A stretch of DNA of 8,067 bases, from positions 1 to 8,067 of the forward strand of contig JAABTC010000065.1 of NCBI GenBank assembly GCA_011390055.1, given 5' to 3'. Position numbers and translations under genes: made by a program. This document shows, piece after piece, positions 1 through 6,416 of this stretch. Within the stretch, counting starts at the first letter, position 1. Each line of letters begins with the position of its first letter. The DNA comes from Burkholderiales bacterium (GTDB lineage: Bacteria > Pseudomonadota > Gammaproteobacteria > Burkholderiales > Burkholderiaceae_C). Under the pieces are notes generated by a model that made no database searches, had not been told where the DNA came from, and worked only from the letters and a program-made list of their open reading frames with translations.

Positions 1-2135
1 ATCGGGTAGTTCTCGTTGAGCAGCGTCAGGTAATAGAAGACGTTGTCCTGCTGCTCGACCATGCGCTTCAAGCCGTGGTGCAGGATCACCCCGACCTCGT
101 GCGCGAAGCTCGGGTCGTAGCTGATGCAGTTCGGGATCGTGCCGGCCAGGATGTGGCTGTGGCCGTCCTCGTGCTGCAGGCCTTCCCCGTTCAACGTGGT
201 GCGGCCCGAGGTGCCGCCGAGCAGGAAGCCGCGCGCCTGCATGTCGCCCGCCGCCCAAGCCATGTCGCCGATGCGCTGGAAGCCGAACATCGAGTAGTAG
301 ACGTAGAACGGCACCATGATGCGGTTGTTCGTCGAGTAGCTCGTCGCCGCGGCGATCCACGAGCCCATCCCGCCGGCCTCGTTGATGCCCTCCTGCAGGA
401 TCTGCCCGTCGACCGCTTCGCGGTAGTACATGACCTGGTCCTTGTCGACCGGGGTGTAGTTCTGGCCTGCGGGGTTGTAGATGCCGATCTGGCGGAACAG
501 GCCCTCCATGCCGAAGGTGCGCGCCTCGTCGACCAGGATCGGCACGACGCGCGGGCCCAGGGCCTTGTCGCGCAGCAACTGCGTCAGGAAGCGCACATAG
601 GCCTGCGTGGTGCTGATCTCGCGGCCTTCGGCGGTGGGTTCGAGCACGGCCTTGAAGGTCTCGAGCGGCGGCACCGTGAACTGTTCGTCGGCCTTGGGCC
701 GGCGCTTGGGCAGGTAGCCGCCGAGGGCCTTGCGGCGCTCGTGCAGGTACTTCATCTCGGGCGTGTCGTCGGCCGGTTTGTAGAACGGGATCTCGGCCAG
801 CTGGCTGTCCGGAATCGGGATGTTGAAGCGGTCGCGGAAGATGCGGATGTCGTCGTCGGTGAGCTTCTTGGCCTGGTGCGCGGTGTTCTTGCCCTCGCCC
901 GATTTGCCCATGCCCCAACCCTTGACGGTCTTGATCAGCAGCACCGTCGGGTGGCCCTTCGCCGCGTTGGCGGCGTGGAAGGCGGCATAGACCTTGCCGG
1001 CGTCGTGGCCGCCGCGGCGCAGGTTCCAAACGTCGTCGTCGCTCATCTTGGCCACCATCTCGAGGGTGCGCGGATCGCGGCCGAAGAAATGCTTGCGCAC
1101 GAAAGCGCCGTCGTTGGCCTTGAAGGCCTGGTAATCGCCGTCGAGCGTGTCCATCATGATCTTCTTCAGCGCGCCGTCCTTGTCGCGCGCCAGCAGCGGA
1201 TCCCAATTGCTACCCCAGATCAGCTTCAGCACGTTCCAGCCTGCACCGCGGAATTCGCCCTCGAGCTCCTGGATGATCTTGCCGTTGCCGCGCACCGGGC
1301 CGTCCAGGCGCTGCAGGTTGCAGTTGATGACGAAGATCAGGTTGTCGAGCTTCTCGCGCGCGGCCAGGCCGATGGCGCCGAGCGATTCAGGCTCGTCCAT
1401 CTCGCCGTCGCCGCAGAACACCCAGACCTTGCGGTTGGCGGTGTCGGCGATGCCGCGCGCGTGCAGGTACTTCAGGAATCGCGCCTGGTAGATCGCCATC
1501 AGCGGGCCGAGGCCCATCGAGACGGTCGGGAACTGCCAGAACTCGGGCATCAGCTTCGGATGCGGGTAGCTCGACAGGCCCTTGCCCGCCACCACTTCCT
1601 GGCGGAACTTGAGCATCTGCTCTTCGGAGAGGCGGCCCTCCAGGAAGGCCCGCGCGTAGATCCCCGGGGAGCTGTGCCCCTGGATGTACAGCAGGTCGCC
1701 GCCGTGGGTGTCGCTGGCCGCGTGCCAGAAGTGGTTGAAGCCGGCCGCGAACATGTGGGCCAGCGAGGCGAACGAGCTGATGTGGCCGCCGAGGTCACCG
1801 CCGTCGGCCGGATCGAGCCGGTTGGCCTTGACCACCAGTGCCATCGCGTTCCAACGCATGTACGCGCGCAGCCGGCCCTCGAGTTCGAGGTTGCCGGGGC
1901 TGCGCGCTTCATCGCCCGGTTCGATCGAATTGATGTAGCCGGTGGTGGCCGAGAACGGCCGATCGATGCCCGTCTGGCGCGCATGCTCCAGCAGTTGCTC
2001 GATCAGGTAGTGGCCGCGTTCGCGCCCCGCGCTGGCCACCACGGCCGACAGGGCATCGAGCCATTCACGGGTCTCCTGATCGTCGGTGTCCGGGCGGGTG
2101 TCGTGGGCGGCGCCTGCCGCAGATCGCGCTGACAT
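1..2135 (-). CDS. aceE: Pyruvate dehydrogenase E1 component, homodimeric type (partial, 3' end outside window)
   Basis: This is the thiamine diphosphate-dependent E1 subunit of the cytosolic pyruvate dehydrogenase complex. It decarboxylates pyruvate and passes the acetyl group to the lipoyl domain of E2. Reading leftward from ATG 2135-2133 there are 711 open codons to the window edge, about 80% of the roughly 890-residue family length, so the C-terminal domain is missing. Seen directly: the ThDP/Mg motif GDGEMDEP at residues 242-249, closed by NCNLQRLDGP (Asn271 and Asn273); GGHISSF (His118) and QGHSSPG (His154); the active-site loop EGKNTAHQ (His420); QEGINEAGGM (Glu586); and EGLQHEDGHSH (His655). 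By position and context, His118, His154, His420 and His655 match E. coli AceE His106, His142, His407 and His640. The start is supported by AAGGAGA nine bases upstream. aceF and lpd would be expected further left, which is inference. No frameshift or missing catalytic residue was seen. Confidence 0.98.
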   Translation of the reverse strand, partial: MSARSAAGAAHDTRPDTDDQETREWLDALSAVVASAGRERGHYLIEQLLEHARQTGIDRPFSATTGYINSIEPGDEARSPGNLELEGRLRAYMRWNAMALVVKANRLDPADGGDLGGHISSFASLAHMFAAGFNHFWHAASDTHGGDLLYIQGHSSPGIYARAFLEGRLSEEQMLKFRQEVVAGKGLSSYPHPKLMPEFWQFPTVSMGLGPLMAIYQARFLKYLHARGIADTANRKVWVFCGDGEMDEPESLGAIGLAAREKLDNLIFVINCNLQRLDGPVRGNGKIIQELEGEFRGAGWNVLKLIWGSNWDPLLARDKDGALKKIMMDTLDGDYQAFKANDGAFVRKHFFGRDPRTLEMVAKMSDDDVWNLRRGGHDAGKVYAAFHAANAAKGHPTVLLIKTVKGWGMGKSGEGKNTAHQAKKLTDDDIRIFRDRFNIPIPDSQLAEIPFYKPADDTPEMKYLHERRKALGGYLPKRRPKADEQFTVPPLETFKAVLEPTAEGREISTTQAYVRFLTQLLRDKALGPRVVPILVDEARTFGMEGLFRQIGIYNPAGQNYTPVDKDQVMYYREAVDGQILQEGINEAGGMGSWIAAATSYSTNNRIMVPFYVYYSMFGFQRIGDMAWAAGDMQARGFLLGGTSGRTTLNGEGLQHEDGHSHILAGTIPNCISYDPSFAHEVGVILHHGLKRMVEQQDNVFYYLTLLNENYP

Positions 2136-2143
2136 GTCGAGTG

Positions 2144-2150
2144 TCTCCTT
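2144..2150 (-). promoter_or_regulatory. Ribosome binding site of aceE
   Basis: On the minus strand this reads AAGGAGA, with a spacer of eight to nine bases to the aceE ATG. It is the only strong Shine-Dalgarno sequence at a gene start in the window. The kinase, the regulator, folD and the peptidase all lack one. This fits a highly translated central-metabolism gene and fixes the aceE start. Confidence 0.85.
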
Positions 2151-2280
2151 GTGGGTCGGCCACGGGCCGCGCGGCAGTGTCGCACAGGCCCACAGACATT
2201 TCAAATAGTGGCTAGGCGTTTTGTATTGCGGAACCACTTCTCGGACTGCGGGGCTTGCACGGTGCCGGGTGGCCGCCCCG

Positions 2281-2286
2281 GATAAT
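2281..2286 (+). promoter_or_regulatory. Possible -10 element for the kinase-regulator operon
   Basis: GATAAT matches five of six bases of the sigma-70 -10 consensus and stands out in GC-rich DNA. The nearest -35-like hexamer is TTGCAC at 2255-2260, but the 20-base spacer is longer than optimal. If used, transcription would begin almost at the kinase ATG (2292). That would mean a leaderless message, or use of the next in-frame ATG at 2328. This is a weak call from pattern alone. Confidence 0.25.
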
Positions 2287-2291
2287 CGCGC

Positions 2292-4871
2292 ATGGCCAGC
2301 CCCTCCGAACTGTCGCGCGACAGCGAAATGTCCGCTTACACGCGACGACAGCGACTTTTCGGCGGCTGGTGGCGGCGCCAGTCACCGACGCGACAGGACC
2401 GCTTTGCGACGATCGGGCCGCTGGTGTCGGTGCTGCTGTTCCTGGCGGCCATCATTGCGGCCTTCTGGTACCTGCGCAATGAAGAAATCGCGCGCGAAAC
2501 CGACACCGTGCAGCGCGACACCGAAATTGCCCAGCAACAGATCCGCCTGCGCCTGCAAGACGATCGCGAACAGCTCGATCGGCTGGCCCGGCAGCTGGCC
2601 AGCAACGAGCTCGATCCGTCTCAGTTCGGCCCGTTGGCAGCAGCCTTCGCTCGCGACCGCCCGGCCCTGACCCACCTGTCGTGGGTCCTGCCGAACCGCG
2701 CGCTGCGCGGCAGCCACGCGGTGGCCGTGTTCCATCCCGAAGTGGACCCGAGCGGCGACGCGATGCAGGCGGCGCTGCCGGTGGCCGGCGAGTCGAGCGA
2801 GCCCGAGCGCGCCTTCAAGGCGGCCCGCACCAGCCGGCAGGCCGTTTATTCCCGCGGCTTCCGCAATGCCAGCGGCACCAACGTGTTCCAGCTGCAGTTG
2901 CCGATGCTCGAGCGCGCCAACTTCACCGGCGTGCTAATCGCCGAGTACTCGATCGACACCTTGCTGCGCAGCTCGGTGCCGCCCGAGGTGACGCAACGCC
3001 ACACCATCGCCGTGCTCGACGCGGACGGGCGCGAACTGGCGGGCAGCGTGCTGCAGATGCCGGGCCAGCGCGTGAGCCGCCCGACCATCGTCCACGACCT
3101 GCCGCTGGCCCCCACCGACAACGGGCTGGTGCTGCGCGGACAGGGCTGGCGCACGTCCGTCGGCCTGGTGGGCAACACCTTGTTCTGGATGGTCGTGGCC
3201 TTGTCGGTGCTGACGGTCTGGATGCTGCTGGGCACCTGGCGCCACATGCGCCGGCGCGGCCAGATGCAGAGTGCCCTGGTGCAGGAGACCAACTTCCGCC
3301 GCGCGATGGAGAACTCGATGCTGACCGGCATGCGCGCGATGGATGCCGACGGTCGCATCACCTACGTCAACCCGGCGTTCTGCGCGATGACCGGGTTCGG
3401 TGAGGCCGAACTGGTGGGCCAGCTGCCACCTTTCCCGCACTGGCCGCCCGACCGCATCGACGAGAACCTGCGCCTGCTGGCGCAGGAGCTGCAAGGGCGC
3501 AGCCCGTCGGGCGGCATCGAAGTCAAGGTGATGCGCAAGGAAGGCACGCAGTTCGATGCGCGGATGTACGTCTCCCCGCTGATCGACGCGCGCGGCATGC
3601 AGACCGGCTGGATGACCTCGATGACCAACATCACCGAGGCCAAGCGCATCCGCGACCAGCTCTCGGCCTCGCACGAACGCTTCACCACCGTGCTCGAAGG
3701 TCTGGACGCCGCGGTCTCGGTGCTGTCGATGCAGCAAAGCGAACTGCTGTTCGCCAACCGTTCGTACCGCCTGTGGTTCGGCGCCGATCCGCAAGGCCAT
3801 GCGCAGCTGGCCAGCAGCAGTGTCGCGCTGCCCTTCGTGGCCTCCACCGACGATGGCGACGACGCGGTCGACAACCTGTCCGGGCTGCCCACCGAATCGC
3901 TGACCGCCGCCGGGTCCGACCCGCGCGAGATCTACGTCGAGTCGCTGCAAAAGTGGTTCGACGTGCGTTCGCGCTACCTGCAGTGGACCGACGGGCGACT
4001 GGCCCAGATGCTGATCGCCACCGACATCACCTCGCGCCGGCGCATCGAGGAGCAGGCTGCGCAGCAGGCCGAAAAGGCACAGGTGACGAGCCGCCTGGTC
4101 ACGATGGGCGAGATGGCCAGCTCGGTGGCCCACGAGCTGAACCAGCCGCTGACCGCGATCACGAACTACTGCAATGGCATGGTCTCGCGGGTGCGGGCCG
4201 ATTCGATCGTGAAGGACGACCTGATCGCGGCGCTGCTCAAGACCGCGCGCCAGGCCGAACGTGCCGGCCAGATCATCCACCGCATCCGCGCCTTCGTGAA
4301 GCGCAGCGAACCGCAGCGTCAGAGCGCCGATGCGCGGGCCATCATCGACGATGCGGTGGAGCTCGCGGGCATCGAGATGCGTCGACGCAACGTGGCGCTG
4401 ACCACCTACGTCGCGCAGCGGCTGCCGGCGCTGCATTGCGACCCGATCCTGATCGAGCAGGTGGTGTTGAACCTGTTGAAGAACGCGGCCGAAGCCATCG
4501 ACAGCGCACAGCTGCCGGCCACGCGGCGCCACATCGAGCTGCGCGTGGTGCCCCGGCACACCGCCGAAGAGGGCGGCGTGATCGAGTTCAGCGTGACCGA
4601 CCGCGGGCCGGGCGTGCGCGAAGACGCCTTGGCGCGCCTGTACGAAGCCTTCTTCTCGACCAAGGCCGAAGGCCTGGGGATCGGGCTGGCACTGTGCCGT
4701 TCGATCGTGGAGTCGCACCGGGGCAGGATGCGGGCGACGAACCTCTACAATGGCGAGGTCGTCGTCGGCTGCCGATTTGCGTTCACGCTGCCGGTCGACA
4801 CGCTGGCCCGTCATGAGCCCTTGGCCGCGCCCACCGCGCGCGAGAACGTCAACGCGAACCTCACATCATGA
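2292..4871 (+). CDS. Membrane-bound PAS-PAS sensor histidine kinase (FixL-type core)
   Basis: This is the inner-membrane sensor kinase of a two-component system, 859 aa. Domain order: basic N-terminal tail; TM1 about 39-60; extracytoplasmic domain about 61-290, perhaps Cache/PDC-like although the family is not certain; TM2 about 291-314; PAS1 about 331-450, carrying NPAFCAMTGF (358-367) and the unusual PFPHWPPD (380-387); PAS2 about 460-582, more divergent; HisKA with phospho-acceptor His614 in VAHELNQPL; HATPase with N-box NLLKNAAEA (Asn727, Asn731), G1 DRGPG (Asp770), F-box FFSTK (787-791) and G2 GLGIGLAL (794-801). All catalytic boxes are intact, so it should be active. The short ATP lid and HELNQPL H-box are typical of FixL/DctB-type kinases. 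TAA at 2283-2285 in the same frame excludes any earlier start; Met13 (2328) is an alternative, and neither start has a clear ribosome binding site. The stop overlaps the regulator start. There is no obvious heme-binding PAS signature, so the signal is unknown. Cys627 lies in the dimerization helix. Confidence 0.97.
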   Translation: MASPSELSRDSEMSAYTRRQRLFGGWWRRQSPTRQDRFATIGPLVSVLLFLAAIIAAFWYLRNEEIARETDTVQRDTEIAQQQIRLRLQDDREQLDRLARQLASNELDPSQFGPLAAAFARDRPALTHLSWVLPNRALRGSHAVAVFHPEVDPSGDAMQAALPVAGESSEPERAFKAARTSRQAVYSRGFRNASGTNVFQLQLPMLERANFTGVLIAEYSIDTLLRSSVPPEVTQRHTIAVLDADGRELAGSVLQMPGQRVSRPTIVHDLPLAPTDNGLVLRGQGWRTSVGLVGNTLFWMVVALSVLTVWMLLGTWRHMRRRGQMQSALVQETNFRRAMENSMLTGMRAMDADGRITYVNPAFCAMTGFGEAELVGQLPPFPHWPPDRIDENLRLLAQELQGRSPSGGIEVKVMRKEGTQFDARMYVSPLIDARGMQTGWMTSMTNITEAKRIRDQLSASHERFTTVLEGLDAAVSVLSMQQSELLFANRSYRLWFGADPQGHAQLASSSVALPFVASTDDGDDAVDNLSGLPTESLTAAGSDPREIYVESLQKWFDVRSRYLQWTDGRLAQMLIATDITSRRRIEEQAAQQAEKAQVTSRLVTMGEMASSVAHELNQPLTAITNYCNGMVSRVRADSIVKDDLIAALLKTARQAERAGQIIHRIRAFVKRSEPQRQSADARAIIDDAVELAGIEMRRRNVALTTYVAQRLPALHCDPILIEQVVLNLLKNAAEAIDSAQLPATRRHIELRVVPRHTAEEGGVIEFSVTDRGPGVREDALARLYEAFFSTKAEGLGIGLALCRSIVESHRGRMRATNLYNGEVVVGCRFAFTLPVDTLARHEPLAAPTARENVNANLTS

Positions 4872-5494
4872 GCCTGATCCCGAAGAAGGGCACCGTTTAC
4901 GTGGTCGACGACGACGAGGCCGTGCGCGATTCGCTGCAGTGGCTGCTCGAAGGCAAGGACTACCGCGTCAAGTGCTTCGATTCGTCGGAGTCCTTCTTGT
5001 CGCGCTTCGACCCGCGCGAAGTGGCCTGCCTGATCGCCGACATCCGCATGGAGGGCATGAGCGGCCTGGAGTTGCAAGACCGCCTGGTCGAGCGCCGCAG
5101 CCCCCTGCCAATCGTCTTCATCACCGGCCATGGCGACGTGCCGATGGCGGTGACGACGATGAAGAAAGGCGCGATGGATTTCATCGAGAAGCCGTTCAAG
5201 GAAGAAGAGCTGCTCGGCCTGGTCGAGCGCATGCTCGACAGCGCGCGCAGCGCCTTCAGCCAGCACCAGGAGCAGGCCAGCCGCGATGCACTGCTGTCGC
5301 GCCTGACCACCCGCGAAGCGCAGGTGCTCGAGCGCATCGTCGCCGGCCGCCTGAACAAGCAGATCGCCGACGATCTGGGCATCAGCATCAAGACGGTCGA
5401 GGCGCACCGCGCCAACATCATGGAAAAGCTGAATGCCAACACGGTGGCCGACCTGCTGAAGATCGCGCTCGGGGCCCAGACCGCCAAGGCATGA
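4868..5494 (+). CDS. FixJ-family response regulator (receiver plus LuxR-type HTH)
   Basis: This is a 208-aa DNA-binding response regulator and almost certainly the partner of the kinase just upstream. The receiver domain is about residues 8-125, with the acidic pair Asp15/Asp16 in YVVDDDE, phospho-acceptor Asp58 in LIADIRM, the switch Thr86 in FITGHGD, and Lys108 in DFIEKPF. A linker of about 20 residues leads to a NarL/LuxR-type helix-turn-helix at about 144-205 (LTTRE at 146-150, then KQIADDLGISIKTVEAHR). All phosphotransfer residues are present. Length and style match FixJ and its relatives. The ATG at 4868 overlaps the kinase TGA as ATGA with no separate ribosome binding site, which suggests translational coupling and balanced output. 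A terminator follows 16 bases after the stop. Possible targets are its own operon and the divergent aceE; this is inference from position only. Confidence 0.97.
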   Translation: MSLIPKKGTVYVVDDDEAVRDSLQWLLEGKDYRVKCFDSSESFLSRFDPREVACLIADIRMEGMSGLELQDRLVERRSPLPIVFITGHGDVPMAVTTMKKGAMDFIEKPFKEEELLGLVERMLDSARSAFSQHQEQASRDALLSRLTTREAQVLERIVAGRLNKQIADDLGISIKTVEAHRANIMEKLNANTVADLLKIALGAQTAKA

Positions 5495-5510
5495 GGCTGC
5501 GCACACCACG

Positions 5511-5534
5511 AGGCCGCACCATGCGGCCTTTTTT
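5511..5534 (+). terminator. Intrinsic terminator after the two-component operon
   Basis: A perfect 7-bp stem AGGCCGC (5511-5517) / GCGGCCT (5523-5529) with the five-base loop ACCAT is followed by a run of six T (5529-5534). This is a classic rho-independent terminator on the plus strand, 16 bases after the regulator stop. It ends only 12 bases before the folD ATG, so it may also lie in the folD leader if folD is transcribed from further upstream. Confidence 0.88.
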
Positions 5535-5546
5535 GTGGGTCCTGCC

Positions 5547-6416
5547 ATGACGGCCCGCACGCTTGACGGCACGGCGCTGGCGCGGACCGTGCGTGGCGAG
5601 GTGGCCGAACGCGTTGCGGCCCTGGCGTTGCGCGGGGTGCGGCCGGGCCTGGCCGTGATCCTGGTCGGCGACGATCCGGCCAGTGCCGTCTATGTGCGCA
5701 ACAAGGTCAAGGCCTGCGAAGACAGCGGGCTGCACTCTGTGCAGGAGCGCTACGCGGCCTCGATGACCGAGGCCGACCTGCTTTCGCGCATCGCGGCGCT
5801 GAATGCCGACCCGCTGATCCACGGCATCCTGGTGCAGATGCCGCTGCCCAGGCACCTCGACGCCCACCGCGTGATCGAGGCCATCGCCCCGGCCAAGGAC
5901 GTCGACGGTTTCTCGGTGCACAGCGCGGGCCAGTTGATGGCCGGCCTGCCCGGGCTGCGCCCGGCCACGCCGCTGGGCTGCATGAAGATGCTCGAGAGCA
6001 CCGGCGTGTCGCTGCGCGGCCAGCACGCGGTGGTGATCGGCCGCAGCAACACCGTCGGCAAGCCGATGGCGCTGCTGCTGCTGCAGGCGCATGCTACGGT
6101 GACCGTGTGCCACAGCGGCACGCCCGACCTGGCCGCGCACACGCGATCGGCCGACATCGTGGTGGCCGCGGTCGGCCGGCGCGGCATGCTGACGGCCGCG
6201 ATGGTCAAGCCCGGTGCCATCGTGATCGATGTCGGCATCAACCGCGACGAGGCTGGCAAGCTCTGCGGCGACGTTGACTTCGCGGGCGTCGCCGAAGTGG
6301 CGGGCTGGATCTCGCCGGTGCCCGGCGGCGTCGGGCCGATGACCATCGCGATGTTGCTCTCCAACACCCTGCAGGCGGCTGAACTTGCCGCCGCAGCAAC
6401 GCACCAAGCACCATGA
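5547..6416 (+). CDS. folD: Bifunctional methylenetetrahydrofolate dehydrogenase / methenyltetrahydrofolate cyclohydrolase
   Basis: This cytosolic enzyme interconverts 5,10-methylene-, 5,10-methenyl- and 10-formyl-tetrahydrofolate with NADP, supplying one-carbon units for purines and formyl-Met. At 289 aa it is full length (E. coli FolD is 288). Seen directly: active-site Tyr49 and Lys53 in the YVRNK segment; Gln97 in GILVQMPLP; KDVDGF with Asp120; the Rossmann nucleotide-binding GRSNTVGKP (165-173); and the C-terminal signature PVPGGVGPMT (257-266). The start at ATG 5547 gives the usual N-terminus (MTARTLDG). An in-frame GTG at 5535 would add four residues but abuts the terminator T-run, so it is less likely. 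There is no clear ribosome binding site. The stop overlaps the next ATG as ATGA. No own promoter is visible between the terminator and the start. Confidence 0.98.
   Translation: MTARTLDGTALARTVRGEVAERVAALALRGVRPGLAVILVGDDPASAVYVRNKVKACEDSGLHSVQERYAASMTEADLLSRIAALNADPLIHGILVQMPLPRHLDAHRVIEAIAPAKDVDGFSVHSAGQLMAGLPGLRPATPLGCMKMLESTGVSLRGQHAVVIGRSNTVGKPMALLLLQAHATVTVCHSGTPDLAAHTRSADIVVAAVGRRGMLTAAMVKPGAIVIDVGINRDEAGKLCGDVDFAGVAEVAGWISPVPGGVGPMTIAMLLSNTLQAAELAAAATHQAP

Larger units (their letters stand above)
2136..2291. promoter_or_regulatory. Divergent intergenic region between aceE and the sensor kinase gene
   Basis: These 156 bases must hold the promoter of aceE (leftward) and probably that of the two-component operon (rightward). 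The segment around 2195-2230 is visibly less GC-rich than its surroundings and is the likeliest promoter or operator core. Seen directly: an imperfect dyad AGTGG (2207-2211) / CCACT (2234-2238); a 10-base perfect palindrome GCCGCGCGGC (2166-2175); and inverted arms TGTGGG (2150-2155) / CCCACA (2189-2194) in what would be the aceE leader. A minus-strand TTGAAA (2199-2204), followed 17 bases later by a poor -10 match, is the best leftward promoter guess and it is weak. No PdhR-type operator was recognised. Exact promoters cannot be fixed by eye. Confidence 0.6.

Noticed and set aside
75..2132. A 685-codon open frame on the plus strand opposite aceE
   Set aside because: It lies entirely antisense to a clear aceE with all catalytic motifs. 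Its composition (rich in Arg, Ala, Val, His, Asp) is typical of an antisense frame in GC-rich coding DNA. No recognisable domain.
2681..3403. Plus-strand out-of-frame open reading frames within the kinase (also 3773-4816 and 4750-5550)
   Set aside because: Overlapping frames with extreme Arg/Ala/Gly/Pro content, no motifs, and full overlap with well-supported genes.
3331..3641. Heme-binding oxygen-sensing PAS as in FixL
   Set aside because: The PAS1 sequence lacks a recognisable FixL heme-ligand context. Only the kinase core and the FixJ-like partner resemble that system, so oxygen sensing is not claimed.
2934..4814. A 626-codon open frame on the minus strand inside the kinase gene
   Set aside because: Antisense shadow of the kinase. 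The plus-strand frame carries all histidine kinase boxes, while the minus frame is low-complexity His/Arg/Gln/Asp-rich with no domain.
5535..5546. GTG at 5535 as the folD start
   Set aside because: It abuts the terminator T-run and would leave no ribosome binding region. ATG 5547 gives the normal FolD N-terminus and length.
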